Positions 24,477 to 33,957 of a stretch of DNA of 64,000 nucleotides are shown here, piece after piece; the stretch's first letter is position 1; every line of letters starts with the position of its first letter. The notes under the pieces are model-generated. The model did not search any database. It was not told the origin of the DNA and was given only the letters and a program-made list of their open reading frames with translations. A program made the translations under genes and the position numbers. Location: assembly GCF_024543085.1 (NCBI RefSeq), contig NZ_JANHNZ010000001.1, positions 372,001 to 436,000 on the forward strand. The letters run 5' to 3'. This DNA is from Granulicatella seriolae (GTDB taxonomy: Bacteria; Bacillota; Bacilli; Lactobacillales; Aerococcaceae).

Positions 24477-25418
24477 ATGGCAACTAAAGTATATCAATTA
24501 ACAGCAAATCAAATAAAAGACCTACAACATAAATACCAATCTTATCTAGTCAAAACGCCACCCTACGCAGTCTTTCAGGCTAAATTATCTAAGACTACCT
24601 TAACTGCCTACCAATCTGGTAAGGTAGTCGTTCAAGGTCAAGATATTGAGGAAATCAACTTGCAACTTTCCAAGCTTGGTACAAGTATAGAAAAAAAGCC
24701 AACCCCAAATACCCAAAAAACAAACGGGCTTCCAGCAGGATTTGCTTCATGGAGCGTTGTGGGTAGCGATGAGGTTGGTACTGGTAGCTATTTTGGTCCG
24801 CTTACCGTTTGTGCTGCTTATGTATCATCCGACCAAATTAGTATTTTAAAAGAACTGGGTGTTAAAGACTCAAAAAGTTTAAGTGATAAGGAAATTCAAG
24901 CCTTAGCCAAACAATTAAAAGAACTAATCCCTTATAAATTATTGGTTCTCTGGCCTGAAAAGTACAATCAAGTGCAAACTAGTCATAATCAAAATGCTAT
25001 CAAAGCTAAACTACACAATCAAGCTCTGGCTCTATTGACTAGTCAACTTCAAGAGAGCAACCCAGAATTAGCCATCGATGCTTACCTCATTGACCAATTT
25101 GCCACTCCAAAATCCTACTTTTCTTATCTAAAAGGCACATCAACCATTATTCAAGATAAGGTTTACTTTATAACTAAAGGAGAAAGTCATCATCTAGCTG
25201 TGGCAGCAGCATCCATCATCGCCCGTGACGCTTTCTTACAAGGCTTAGATAGCCTAAGCAAAGACTTATCTATCATTCTCCCTTCCGGAGCAGGAGCCAA
25301 CGTCGATATAGTTGCTTCAGAAGTCTTAAAATTCGGTGGGATGGACTTATTGAAGAAAGTCGCTAAAGTTCATTTTGCGAATACCGAAAAAGCAGTGGCA
25401 ATAATTCAGAACAGCTAA
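24477..25418 (+). CDS. rnhC: Ribonuclease HIII
   Basis: A 313-residue enzyme that cuts RNA in RNA-DNA hybrids. It has an N-terminal TBP-like substrate-binding domain (about 1-85) and the catalytic RNase H2-like domain with GSDEVGTGSYFGPL (D98, E99), typical of HIII. GGAGG sits 5 bp before the ATG at 24477; the ATG at 24450 has no ribosome binding site. It is divergently placed next to zapA, as in many Firmicutes, and ends in its own terminator. Confidence 0.94.
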   Translation: MATKVYQLTANQIKDLQHKYQSYLVKTPPYAVFQAKLSKTTLTAYQSGKVVVQGQDIEEINLQLSKLGTSIEKKPTPNTQKTNGLPAGFASWSVVGSDEVGTGSYFGPLTVCAAYVSSDQISILKELGVKDSKSLSDKEIQALAKQLKELIPYKLLVLWPEKYNQVQTSHNQNAIKAKLHNQALALLTSQLQESNPELAIDAYLIDQFATPKSYFSYLKGTSTIIQDKVYFITKGESHHLAVAAASIIARDAFLQGLDSLSKDLSIILPSGAGANVDIVASEVLKFGGMDLLKKVAKVHFANTEKAVAIIQNS

Positions 25419-25466
25419 GAGTAAAGAAACGTAATCATCTATGGAATCACGCTACTCCATGTATTT

Positions 25467-25530
25467 AAAAAACTGACTAGAACAAAAGAAGTACTTAAAC
25501 TTCAATCTGTCTTAGTCAGTTTTTTTATTT
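25467..25530 (+). terminator. rnhC terminator
   Basis: AAAAAACTGACTAG pairs with CTTAGTCAGTTTTTTT (25511-25526) across a 31-nt loop. Confidence 0.75.
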
Positions 25531-25655
25531 TTTGAAAGCTTGTCTAGCAGTAAAAAACAAGTCTCCAGCTCCTTCTCTCAGGAATAACGGTTCAAAGCAC
25601 ATCTGTACATAGCACAATAGCTGTTTGAGGACTCAAATCACTAATGAGTGGAACG

Positions 25656-26185
25656 AATTATGAGAAAATATATCTAATTTAATCTATTTACTGGGAATAG
25701 AGCACTTCTACTCCCAGTAAGTCACTGGATTTGGGTAGTTTTTCTCATAATCCATAATAACGGTAGGATATATTGCTATTTTTTATGGATTATCGGTCAA
25801 ATTATGAGAAAGTGTACCTAATTTGAACCATTTACTGGGAATAGAGCACTTCTACTCCCAGTAAATCACTGGATTTAGCCAGTTTTTCTCATAATCTGTA
25901 ATAACAGTAGGATATATTGCTATTTTTTTGGATTATCGGTCGAATTATGAGAAAGTGTACCTAATTTGAACCATTTACTGGGAATAGAACACCTCTACTC
26001 CCAGTAAATCACTGGATTTAGCCAGTTTTTCTCATAATCCATAATAACGGTAGGATATATTGCTATTTTTTGCGGATTATCGGTCAAATTATGAGAAAGT
26101 GTACCTGATTTGAACCATTTACTGGGAATAGAGTACTTCTACTCCCAGTAAATCACTGGAATTGAACTAGTTTTCTCATAATTCG
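25656..26185. repeat. Tandem repeat, 3.7 copies of a 144-bp unit
   Basis: Units start with AATTATGAGAAA at 25656, 25800, 25943 and 26087, so the period is 143-144 bp. Each unit contains TTACTGGGA...TCCCAGTAA, a 33-bp hairpin, and TTTCTCATAAT near its end, which mirrors the opening ATTATGAGAAA. Units differ by only a few bases. No ORF runs through them. Together with the element at 26284 they fill the 1.1-kb gap between rnhC and pheT. Confidence 0.9.
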
Positions 26186-26283
26186 TTAGTTACTGGGCAA
26201 TAAGTCCGTGAAAAGTAATATCTATCTCTAAACTACAAAAGAGTTTCCAAGATCTATATCAGAGATCAAAATAAAGTGGAATC

Positions 26284-26520
26284 GAGGTTGGACATAAACT
26301 CCAGATACTAGCTAAATAAAAGAGTTCCACAGAAATCTATCCGGAATAATGATGACAAACATAGCTGCCTATGTGGCTGTTTCGGCTTCAGCCGATGACA
26401 ACCACGTAAGCAGCTATGCCGGGAGATCTCGGCTCACGGTGGTGCCACCGCTATTATTTCTCATAAATTTATCAGGAGACTCGCTTATTTCAACAAGAAA
26501 CTCAATCTTTTTCAGCAGCT
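26284..26520. repeat. GGGGCTGGGC palindromic element, copy B (degenerate)
   Basis: Recognisable by AAAAGAGTTCCACAGAAATC, CATAGCTG, GTTTCGGCTTCAGCCGAT, CCACGTAAGCAGCTATGCC and GGTGCCACCG in the family order. The ends (GGTTGGACATAAACTCC) and the right arm have decayed, so this is an old copy. Confidence 0.75.
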
Positions 26521-26533
26521 ATTGTACTTTCAC

Positions 26534-28948
26534 CTAACGAATACTTACCCCTTCAAGCTTCAATAAGCCCTTAGTAACAGCATCCATGGCGTGATTAATC
26601 TCTTCTTCCAACAAGGTTGCTTGTGGGTTCAAGAAATCCAATGAATAGGCCAATGACTTAAAGCCAGGCTCTACACCTTGACCTTGGTAGAGGTCGAACA
26701 ATTTGACTTCTTGTAAGAAATCTCCAGCTTCTTGTTTGATAATCTCTTCAATGCTAGCATTGCTAACCTCTTGAGGCAACAAAATAGCAATATCACGAGA
26801 CATGCCCGGGAATTTAGGGACAGAGTGGATTTCTTTTTCTTTCATATACTCAGCTAATAAAGGTTCCAACTTCAACTCAAAGATAAAGGTAGCTTTCAAA
26901 TCCAATTCCTTTTGCAAGCTAGGATGAACTTGTCCAAGAATACCAATCACTTGGTCATTTAAATAAATCAAAGCTGCTTGTTCGGGATGGAGTTGAGCAA
27001 TAGCATCTGTGGCTTGGAAACGAACAGCATCCAAACAACCAATTTTCCCTAGATAGGTTTCTAATACCCCTTTCACGGTAAAGAAATCTACTGAACTAGC
27101 GGGATTTTGCCATGAGGCAGGAATCCATTGACCAGTAACTGCTCCTGCAATGACATCTTCTTCAAGATAGTCGTTATGCGCAATTTCTTGGAAGACACGA
27201 CCAATTTCAAACAAGGCAATATCTTGTTGTGAGCGAGCCACATTGTATTGCACGGCCTCCAAAAGACTAGAAACAAGAGATTGACGTAAGACACTTCTTT
27301 CCGCACTCATTGGTAAGTCTAAGGCGATACTAGAATTATCTTCTAAGGTGAACCATTTGGCACGGTTCTGTGTGGTTAGTGCATAAGTGTAAGCCTGTGA
27401 AAGTCCAGCTCCTTGAAGAAAATGGCGTGTCCAACGAATGAAACTTTGTTTAGGGTTCAAGCCACCTTTCGTACTTTCAGTAGTTGGCAACGTTCTTGGG
27501 AGACGATCATAACCATAAATACGCCCCACTTCTTCCACCAAATCTGCCTCGATATGGATATCCCATCGTCTAGCTGGTACATGTACCGTATAATTTCCAT
27601 CTTCTAAGTCAACATCAAAACCAAGTTGGTCAAAAATACGACTAACCGCTTCTTGAGACAGGTCTGTTCCTAAAACATGGTTAATTCTTTGCAATTTAAT
27701 AGAAACATCTTTCGCTTTAGCATCAGTTGTTTGAACAGAAGCAGTGCCTTCTACAACCGTTCCACCAGAAAGCTCCGCAATCAGTTGCGCTGCTCGTTTC
27801 CCAGCCTGTACGATAGTCGCCTTATTAATTCCTTTTTCAAATCGACTGCTTGAATCACTTCTCAGGTTATGGGCTTGAGAAGCTTGGCGAACTCTGATTG
27901 GATGAAACAAAGCAAATTCTAAGGCGACATTTTTGGTTGTAGTGGTAATTTCTGAATCAAGTCCACCCATGACACCTGCTAGAGCGATTGGTTGGCTGCC
28001 ATTCGTAATGACAATTTCATCGGTTAATGTGCGTTCAACATCGTCCAAAGTAGCCAACACTTCGCCTTCTTTAGCAGTTCGCACTAAAATCGTTTTAGAA
28101 CCTAATTTGTCGTAATCAAAAGCATGAAGTGGTTGACCATATTCCAATAAGACATAGTTAGTCACATCAACCACATTGTTAATTGGTCGAATTCCTGAAG
28201 CAATCAGACGAGCTTGCATCCAGGTTGGGCTTGGTTTGATGGTCACGTCCTTTATAATCTGAATATGGTAGTCTGGTACATCGTCAGTATTTTCAACGGA
28301 TACACTAATCCAATCCTCTAAGACAGAACCACCTGTTCTTTCATTGCGGTCCGCATCCAAATTATGGTCTAAACCATAGATAGAGCTAATCTCATGAACC
28401 GCTCCACGAACACTTAAAGCATCCGAACGATTTGCAGTTAAGTCCATCTCAACAATCGCTGAATCTAAGGTCAGTGCATGCAAAGCATCTGCCCCAACCT
28501 CAATGGCATCGTCTTTGAAAACATAGATGCCTTCTTCGTAATCTTTTGGTGTTAATGAACTTGGAATACCCAATTCTTGTAGTGAACAAATCATGCCTTG
28601 GGACTCTATACCACGTAATTTGCCACGTTTGATCTTATGCCCACCAGCGATTCTTGCCCCATGTAGAGCAACAATGACTTTTTGCCCTTTAGCGATATTT
28701 GGAGCACCACAAACGATTTGCAGTAGTTCTTCACTAGCAACGTCAACCATAGCAATGTGTAGGTGATCAGAGTCAGGATGATCACTCACTTCAGTCACCA
28801 AACCTACTACAATCTTGTCCATTCCTTGAGCAGGAACCGTCACGCTATCAACTTCTATCCCCGTCCGTGACATTTTTTCTCCTAATTCATCAGGAGTGAT
28901 ATGTGATAAATCAATGAATTCATTTAACCATTCATAAGAGAGTTTCAT
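26534..28948 (-). CDS. pheT: Phenylalanine-tRNA ligase, beta subunit
   Basis: An 804-residue subunit of the alpha2-beta2 enzyme that charges tRNA-Phe. In order: tRNA-binding (EMAP-like) domain, B3/4 editing domain, B5 domain, the catalytic-like core and a C-terminal anticodon-binding FDX-ACB domain (FPGMSRDIAILLP). Length and architecture are normal. It follows pheS by 4 bp and is controlled by the T-box upstream of pheS. Confidence 0.97.
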   Translation of the reverse strand: MKLSYEWLNEFIDLSHITPDELGEKMSRTGIEVDSVTVPAQGMDKIVVGLVTEVSDHPDSDHLHIAMVDVASEELLQIVCGAPNIAKGQKVIVALHGARIAGGHKIKRGKLRGIESQGMICSLQELGIPSSLTPKDYEEGIYVFKDDAIEVGADALHALTLDSAIVEMDLTANRSDALSVRGAVHEISSIYGLDHNLDADRNERTGGSVLEDWISVSVENTDDVPDYHIQIIKDVTIKPSPTWMQARLIASGIRPINNVVDVTNYVLLEYGQPLHAFDYDKLGSKTILVRTAKEGEVLATLDDVERTLTDEIVITNGSQPIALAGVMGGLDSEITTTTKNVALEFALFHPIRVRQASQAHNLRSDSSSRFEKGINKATIVQAGKRAAQLIAELSGGTVVEGTASVQTTDAKAKDVSIKLQRINHVLGTDLSQEAVSRIFDQLGFDVDLEDGNYTVHVPARRWDIHIEADLVEEVGRIYGYDRLPRTLPTTESTKGGLNPKQSFIRWTRHFLQGAGLSQAYTYALTTQNRAKWFTLEDNSSIALDLPMSAERSVLRQSLVSSLLEAVQYNVARSQQDIALFEIGRVFQEIAHNDYLEEDVIAGAVTGQWIPASWQNPASSVDFFTVKGVLETYLGKIGCLDAVRFQATDAIAQLHPEQAALIYLNDQVIGILGQVHPSLQKELDLKATFIFELKLEPLLAEYMKEKEIHSVPKFPGMSRDIAILLPQEVSNASIEEIIKQEAGDFLQEVKLFDLYQGQGVEPGFKSLAYSLDFLNPQATLLEEEINHAMDAVTKGLLKLEGVSIR

Positions 28949-28952
28949 CTGT

Positions 28953-30008
28953 TTATTCCTTTCCAGTGAATTGACTTAAGAAGCGAATATCGTTGGTATA
29001 GAGGGCACGAATATCCTCGATACCATATTTCAGCATAGCCACACGGTCTTGTCCCAACCCAAAAGCGAATCCACCATAGACGCTAGAATCAACACCAGCT
29101 GCTTCCAAAACGTTAGGATGGACCATTCCAGAACCTAGGATTTCAATCCAACCGCTACCTTTACATACAGAACAACCTTGCCCACCACATTTGAAACAAG
29201 AAATATCCACTTCCAAAGATGGTTCGGTAAATGGGAAATAACTAGGACGCAGACGAACTTCACGATCCTCACCAAATAGGTGCTTAGAAAATGCCTCTAA
29301 GGTACCAATCAAGTCAGCCATAGTAATATTCTTGTCCACCACTAAACCTTCAACTTGATAAAATTGATGAGAGTGAGTTGCATCATCATTGTCACGACGG
29401 AAAACCCGTCCCGGACTAATCATTTTTAAAGGCCCTTTTGTAAAATCATGCTTCTCCATGGTTCTTGCTTGTACAGGAGAGGTTTGGGTTCGTAACAAAT
29501 AATCTTGTGTGATATAAAAGGTATCTTGCATATCTCTAGCCGGATGGTCTTTTGGAAGATTCATCATCTCAAAGTTATAGTGGTCTGACTCGACTTCTGG
29601 CCCTTCAACCACTTGATAGCCCAGACCAATAAAGAAATCTTCTACAAGGTCAGAAACTTGAGCTAAGACATGAGAAGTACCACTAACTAACGGTCTGCCC
29701 GGTAAAGTAACATCAATTTTTTCATCCTCTAACGCTTGAAGTAAAGCAGCTGCTTCCAAACTTTCTTTAGCCTTACTTAGCTCTTCTTCAATTCGCTTTC
29801 TTAACTCATTAGCTAAGGCACCAACTTGTGGTCGCTCGCTTGGGTCTAAGTTCTTCACATTGCGTAGAATCTCAGTGATAGGGCCTTTCTTCCCTAAATA
29901 TTGAATTCTAACTTGTTCTAAACCCTGAAGGTCACTAGCAGTCGCAATAGCTGTCAAAGCCTGCTCTTGAATAGCTAGAAAATCATCTTTCATTACTTGT
30001 AAACTCAT
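28953..30008 (-). CDS. pheS: Phenylalanine-tRNA ligase, alpha subunit
   Basis: A 351-residue class II synthetase subunit with the active site. It has an N-terminal coiled-coil arm (1-90), motif 2 ([20 protein letters not shown]), a Cys-rich insertion [16 protein letters not shown] (a zinc-knuckle-like stretch) and motif 3 ([17 protein letters not shown]). First gene of pheST. A T-box leader with terminator lies upstream, so expression should rise when tRNA-Phe is uncharged. Confidence 0.97.
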   Translation of the reverse strand: MSLQVMKDDFLAIQEQALTAIATASDLQGLEQVRIQYLGKKGPITEILRNVKNLDPSERPQVGALANELRKRIEEELSKAKESLEAAALLQALEDEKIDVTLPGRPLVSGTSHVLAQVSDLVEDFFIGLGYQVVEGPEVESDHYNFEMMNLPKDHPARDMQDTFYITQDYLLRTQTSPVQARTMEKHDFTKGPLKMISPGRVFRRDNDDATHSHQFYQVEGLVVDKNITMADLIGTLEAFSKHLFGEDREVRLRPSYFPFTEPSLEVDISCFKCGGQGCSVCKGSGWIEILGSGMVHPNVLEAAGVDSSVYGGFAFGLGQDRVAMLKYGIEDIRALYTNDIRFLSQFTGKE

Positions 30009-30055
30009 GAATATCCTCCTAAAATTTATTTTCTTTCTTAGGATTTAAGAGAAAC

Positions 30056-30330
30056 AAAAAAGCCCCTCCTATTTCCATAGAAGGGACGTATTGATTACAT
30101 TTTCATCAAATCGCGGTACCACCCTAGTTCCTATTATTCTAACATAATAGACACTCGAAACTAAATAACGGTTAGTAGCCGAAGTATGTTTTGGACATGT
30201 CCATTACCACACTCACTCAAGAAGTGAAAAGTTTATCGCTCTATCTAGTCAGCTTGCAGTCTATGGCTGACCTCCCTGTATCAAAAGATAATAAACCCGT
30301 TTCTATCAACGATTTTTATATTATTGCTTT
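30056..30330 (-). promoter_or_regulatory. T-box leader of pheST
   Basis: The T-box sequence AGGGTGGTACCGCGA lies at 30125-30111 on the minus strand. It is followed by a terminator (GTCCCTTCTATGG, then AGGAGGGGCTTTTTT, about 30088-30056). Upstream, a Stem I-like fold is suggested by GTTTAT pairing with ATAAAC around a long distal arm. TTC triplets occur at the expected 3' side, but I could not fix the specifier loop with certainty. Confidence 0.88.
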
Positions 30331-30359
30331 ATACTATCAAGAAAATGTACAAGCGTCAA
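30331..30359 (-). promoter_or_regulatory. Promoter of pheST leader
   Basis: TTGACG (30359-30354) and TAGTAT (30336-30331) on the minus strand, 17 bp apart, directly upstream of the T-box leader. Confidence 0.6.
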
Positions 30360-30393
30360 CCATCTTATCTAATCCATTTGCCAATAAATGTAA

Positions 30394-30432
30394 AAACTCA
30401 GATGAGTTCCCTAAGGAAAGCTCATCTGAGAA
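30394..30432 (-). terminator. Terminator of the HD-domain gene
   Basis: Perfect 10-bp stem CTCAGATGAG / CTCATCTGAG (30430-30398), then TTTTTA. Confidence 0.85.
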
Positions 30433-30438
30433 GATGGA

Positions 30439-30957
30439 TTATTGTGTTTTAGAAGTTACTCTAACTCTTTCTTTACCACCATTGAACCAAGAAGCGATTT
30501 TTGCTTTCACTGGTGACAATACTTCTGTAATAGCACAGTATTTATCAACCAAGGATACAATGTAACTTTCCTTATATTTAGGAAAAGCCACTGTCGCTAA
30601 CCACATATGCTTGATGATGATGTCTCTTTCTAAATCTGACAACTCAGTCAATTTCTCTGCATTTTGGCAGGCAATATGCGGATGAACAAAGGCATGGGTG
30701 CCTTCGTCAAATTTTGTGGTGCGCCAATCGTAATAGAACAAGTCGTGTAACAGACCAGCACGTGCAACGGCACGTGTATCTAAGTCTAGTTTTTTAGCCA
30801 CTAGATAGCTCCTATAGGATACAGAAAGTGAATGATCTAATCGATTGGTGGTGTAATGGTGTGTGTAATTCACGAGCGTTTGAACTTCTTCATATTGAAG
30901 TAAATCTTCAATTAAGGCACAATACTCCGAATCTTTTTTCCATTTTTCTTGATGCAT
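30439..30957 (-). CDS. HD-domain phosphohydrolase-like protein
   Basis: A 172-residue cytoplasmic protein with the metal-binding HD signature: RLDHSLSVS (H42), AGLLHDLFYYDW (HD at 71-72) and a later LVDKYCA aspartate. Such small HD proteins hydrolyse phosphate esters or nucleotides, but the substrate of this group is not known to me. GGGGA precedes the ATG at good distance. It is a single gene with its own terminator, between the pheST leader and the rRNA methyltransferase gene. Confidence 0.8.
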   Translation of the reverse strand: MHQEKWKKDSEYCALIEDLLQYEEVQTLVNYTHHYTTNRLDHSLSVSYRSYLVAKKLDLDTRAVARAGLLHDLFYYDWRTTKFDEGTHAFVHPHIACQNAEKLTELSDLERDIIIKHMWLATVAFPKYKESYIVSLVDKYCAITEVLSPVKAKIASWFNGGKERVRVTSKTQ

Positions 30958-31037
30958 GAAAAATCCCCTTTGTATTGGTCTATTACATAATCATTATAAG
31001 CCGTCCAGATAAAAAATACAAAACAAAGATGCTATGC

Positions 31038-31811
31038 TTACAAATTCTTAATACTTTCTTGTGCTTTATAAGTCAATAAAGCCGCTGCTACACCAACATT
31101 CAAAGACTCTGCTTTACCATAAATAGGGATCATGACCTTCTCGGTGCAAAGCTGTAAAACATCTGTAGAAATACCATTGCCTTCATTGCCTACAATAATC
31201 GCTAAATGGTCATGTCCTGTCACAATCTGATAGTCCCTTGCCTGATTATCCAAGGCTGAACCAAAAATTGGGTAGCCTGTTTTAGCATATTCTACTAGCC
31301 ACTCTCGTAAGTCAGTTCTAAAAATAGGAATATGGTATTGGCTACCTTGCATGGACCGCAAAACCTTATCATTGTAAAGATCCACGCTTCCCTGACCTAC
31401 AATAACAGCTGTAAAGCCCGCTGCATCAGCTGTACGAACTATGGTCCCCAGATTTCCCGGGTCTTGAACAGCATCTAGCACGAGATATTTCCCTTGTAAA
31501 TTTTGATCAAGAGAAACTTCCTCCATATCTACTAAGGCGATTATCCCTTGATTGGTTTCGGTTGAGGACAAGAACTCCATCACTGAAGGCGATAGTAGAA
31601 TAATGTTATAGGTAAGAACTTCATAATCTTTCAAATAAGAGAAATCCTCAGAAATAAAAAGATATTTGATAGCAGCATCAGCCTTTATAGCTTCGTCCAC
31701 CAAATGGATGCCTTCCAGTAAATATGCTGCTTGAGCTTTACGACCCTTACTGGATTTCAGTTTATTGACTTGTTTAATCATTGCATTTTTTGTTGACCGT
31801 ATGATGTTCAT
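31038..31811 (-). CDS. TrmH/SpoU family RNA methyltransferase
   Basis: A 257-residue SPOUT methyltransferase that uses S-adenosylmethionine to methylate, most often, 2'-O-ribose of rRNA or tRNA. It has an N-terminal substrate-binding domain (about 1-95) and then the knotted domain with DAVQDPGNLGTIVRTADAAG, IIVGNEGNGIS and IPIYGKAESLNVGVAAALL, which are motifs 1-3. The target nucleotide cannot be told from sequence. In many Firmicutes this gene lies just upstream of pheST, as here. Confidence 0.92.
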   Translation of the reverse strand: MNIIRSTKNAMIKQVNKLKSSKGRKAQAAYLLEGIHLVDEAIKADAAIKYLFISEDFSYLKDYEVLTYNIILLSPSVMEFLSSTETNQGIIALVDMEEVSLDQNLQGKYLVLDAVQDPGNLGTIVRTADAAGFTAVIVGQGSVDLYNDKVLRSMQGSQYHIPIFRTDLREWLVEYAKTGYPIFGSALDNQARDYQIVTGHDHLAIIVGNEGNGISTDVLQLCTEKVMIPIYGKAESLNVGVAAALLTYKAQESIKNL

Positions 31812-31905
31812 AACTAAACACGACTCCCTAATAAATTAATCTTCATCTCGCATTATAGCATAAGTAGCCACAAAACATACATAAGCTCCGCAACAGTTAT
31901 AATAA

Positions 31906-31944
31906 AAAAGCAAGCAGCCTCAACCCTGAGACTACTTGCCATAA
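31906..31944 (-). terminator. Terminator of PcsB-like gene
   Basis: GCAAGTAGTCTCAGGG pairs with TGAGGCTGCTTGC on the minus strand, then TTTTTTATT. Confidence 0.8.
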
Positions 31945-31947
31945 GTT

Positions 31948-33249
31948 TTATAGATAATTAAGTGGGTCAACATTTGAACCATTGATAATCACTTCAAAGT
32001 GTAAATGAACCCCAGTTGAATAACCAGTTGTTCCCATAACACCTAATTTTTGACCTTGTGACACAGATTGTCCAGCTGAAACAGATAAGCCAGAAACCAT
32101 GTGAGCATAAAGTGTCTTAGTTTGAGCACCATTCATATTGCCATGATTGACGATAACATAATAGCCATAACCGCTATTGTATCCAGCAAATTCAACTGTT
32201 CCATCTGCTACAGAGACGATATTCCCTGAACCAGCAATATCTAATCCAGTATGCCAAACTGTTGAACTACCACCAAATGGATCTGGTCTCCAACCATAGT
32301 AAGACGAATAATATCCGCTTGCTGGCATCACAAATCCAGAACTTGTTGCTGGTTTGCTCGTAGTTGTGCTGGTGTTTGTTTGGCTTGAAGTGCTTGTAGT
32401 AGCGACTACTGCTGGACGGCTAGCTGCTTGCTCTGCTTCAATACGTGCTAATTCAGCTGCTTGTTGTCTTTCTAACTCAGCTTGACGACCTTTTTCTGCT
32501 TCAATGGCACTTGCCAAAGTAGATGTTTTCTCATTAATACTTGCTTGTTTTTGCGCTAAAGAAGCAGCTTCTTCTTGCGTTAAGTTAACAGTTGCTGCAA
32601 TTTGACTAATTTTAGCGTCAACTTCACTCTTTTGCGCAATAACATTGCTTTTAGATAGTTCAATGCTTTGTTTTAAGCTTTCAATTTCTTGGCGCTCAAT
32701 TTCAACTTGTGCTTGTTTTTCTTCTAAAAGTTTCTGGTCAGTTTCTTGACGAGTTAATGCATCTTTGTTGGCAGAAATAATGGTTGTTAACGCACTTGCT
32801 CGATTGAATAAATCCGTTAAGTCTTCGGCATCAAAGAGCATTTCAATCATTCCTTGTGCGCCGGCATCAGTTTGAACTTTACGAGCTTGCGAATGCAAAG
32901 CCTTTGTTCTTTCTGCAATGATTTTTTCTAATTTAGCTATTTCTGCTTTTAATGTCTCTATTTTTTGATTGGTTTCATCCAATTTGATTTCTTGTTGTGT
33001 TAATTGATCGACCAATTCTGAAATACGTTCTTGCATTTGACTTACTTCGCCTTCTAATACTGATTTAGAAGTTTGTAATTGGTTGATTTGATTAGTTTTA
33101 TCATTAAGTTCTTGTTCCACGCTTGAAGATTGTTCTTGCAGTTGAGACTGTTGTGCCTGCATTTCCTCAATGGTTTCTGCTTGAACTGGTTGAGTAAGTA
33201 GTACACTCGTTAAGGCCATAGCCGATAATGAAAATATAAATCGTTTCAT
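31948..33249 (-). CDS. Secreted peptidoglycan hydrolase, PcsB-like coiled coil with M23 endopeptidase domain
   Basis: A 433-residue exported protein. A Sec signal peptide (MKRFIFSLSAMALTSVLLTQ, cut near VQA-E) is followed by a long coiled coil (about 30-270), a Ser/Thr-rich linker (about 275-310) and a C-terminal M23 (LytM) domain with HTGLD (H333, D337), YAHM (H383) and HLHFE (H415, H417), all metal ligands present. The coiled coil plus catalytic domain resembles streptococcal PcsB (which carries CHAP instead) and EnvC-like proteins gated by FtsEX. It may split septal peptidoglycan at division. It has its own promoter (TATACT about 45 bp upstream of the ATG) and terminator. Confidence 0.88.
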   Translation of the reverse strand: MKRFIFSLSAMALTSVLLTQPVQAETIEEMQAQQSQLQEQSSSVEQELNDKTNQINQLQTSKSVLEGEVSQMQERISELVDQLTQQEIKLDETNQKIETLKAEIAKLEKIIAERTKALHSQARKVQTDAGAQGMIEMLFDAEDLTDLFNRASALTTIISANKDALTRQETDQKLLEEKQAQVEIERQEIESLKQSIELSKSNVIAQKSEVDAKISQIAATVNLTQEEAASLAQKQASINEKTSTLASAIEAEKGRQAELERQQAAELARIEAEQAASRPAVVATTSTSSQTNTSTTTSKPATSSGFVMPASGYYSSYYGWRPDPFGGSSTVWHTGLDIAGSGNIVSVADGTVEFAGYNSGYGYYVIVNHGNMNGAQTKTLYAHMVSGLSVSAGQSVSQGQKLGVMGTTGYSTGVHLHFEVIINGSNVDPLNYL

Positions 33250-33409
33250 AAGTTATTGTTCTCCTTTTCCTAGTGACTTAAAAAAGTATAACATAAGAAA
33301 GCCAGTTATGGGTTAAGGTTATGTAACAAGTGTCTTGCCATATATTACAATCAGGTTTCACATTTCTTATGCTTTTCTTTATTTTTTCTTAATTTGTTTG
33401 GTCACATTG

Positions 33410-33860
33410 GATGCGCAAAAAGTCCGTAATAAAACAAAAGCATTCTAAATCATAAAATAGTTCCCCAGAAATCTATCAGAAATGGGAACGGCGGCATCGC
33501 CGTGAGCCTTGGTCTTTCGACTTAGCTATCTACGTATCTGTAAAGGGCTGGGCAAAAAGTCCAGATTGCTATTAAAACAAAAGAGTTTTGCGAAAATTTT
33601 ATCAGAAATAACGGTGTATAAGCATAGTTGGCGTACAGTGGATGTTTGGCGCTTTCGCCAATTACAGCCACGTAGACAGCTAAGCCAGTGAGACCTCGGC
33701 TCATGGCGGTGCCACCGTTCTTATTTCTGATAAAATTTTCGCAAAACTCTTTTGTGCTTTTAAAAAAAGATATTAGTCATTATGGACTTTTTGCCCAGCC
33801 CCAAAATCACTATACGTCAGTCATGCTCTATACCATCATTCCCAACAGTGAAACTGGAGA
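33410..33860. repeat. GGGGCTGGGC palindromic element, copy C (older copy split by copy D)
   Basis: From 33410 the sequence follows the reverse orientation of the family (CAAAAAGTCCGTAATAAAAC, AGTTCCCCAGAAATCTATCA, GCCGTGAGCC, TATCTACGTATCTGTAAA). It stops at copy D, then resumes after 33802 with CGTCAGTCATGCTCTATACC, which matches the family's GTCAGCTATGCTTTACACC. Copy D is therefore inserted inside it. Confidence 0.75.
33545..33802. repeat. GGGGCTGGGC palindromic element, copy D (full, 258 bp)
   Basis: Intact ends GGGCTGGGCAAAAAGTCC and GGACTTTTTGCCCAGCCCC. The arm is AGAGTTTTGCGAAAATTTTA with TAAAATTTTCGCAAAACTCT, a different arm sequence from copies A and H but fully paired. Confidence 0.9.
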
Positions 33861-33906
33861 GTCGATTTTCTATGGAAGATATACTTATTAACCTCTTCTA
33901 CTATAA

Positions 33907-33945
33907 ATAAAAAGCACCAGGCGAAACATCACCTGGCACCATTTT
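33907..33945 (-). terminator. pepV terminator
   Basis: On the minus strand GGTGCCAGGTGA pairs with CGCCTGGTGC, followed by TTTTTATTT. Confidence 0.8.
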
Positions 33946-33957
33946 GTATAGATAGTT

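Noticed and set aside
25656-26185. CRISPR array
   Set aside because: Units are 144-bp near-identical tandem repeats with no alternating unique spacers and no cas genes nearby.
30191-30565. Plus-strand ORF of 124 codons over the pheS leader
   Set aside because: It runs across the T-box leader, a terminator and the end of the HD gene on the other strand, and has no ribosome binding site.
33522-33704. Minus-strand ORF with GLTGLAVYVAVIGESAKHPL, repeated near 45030
   Set aside because: The same peptide recurs because it is read from copies of the palindromic element. There is no binding site, and the structure explains the conservation.
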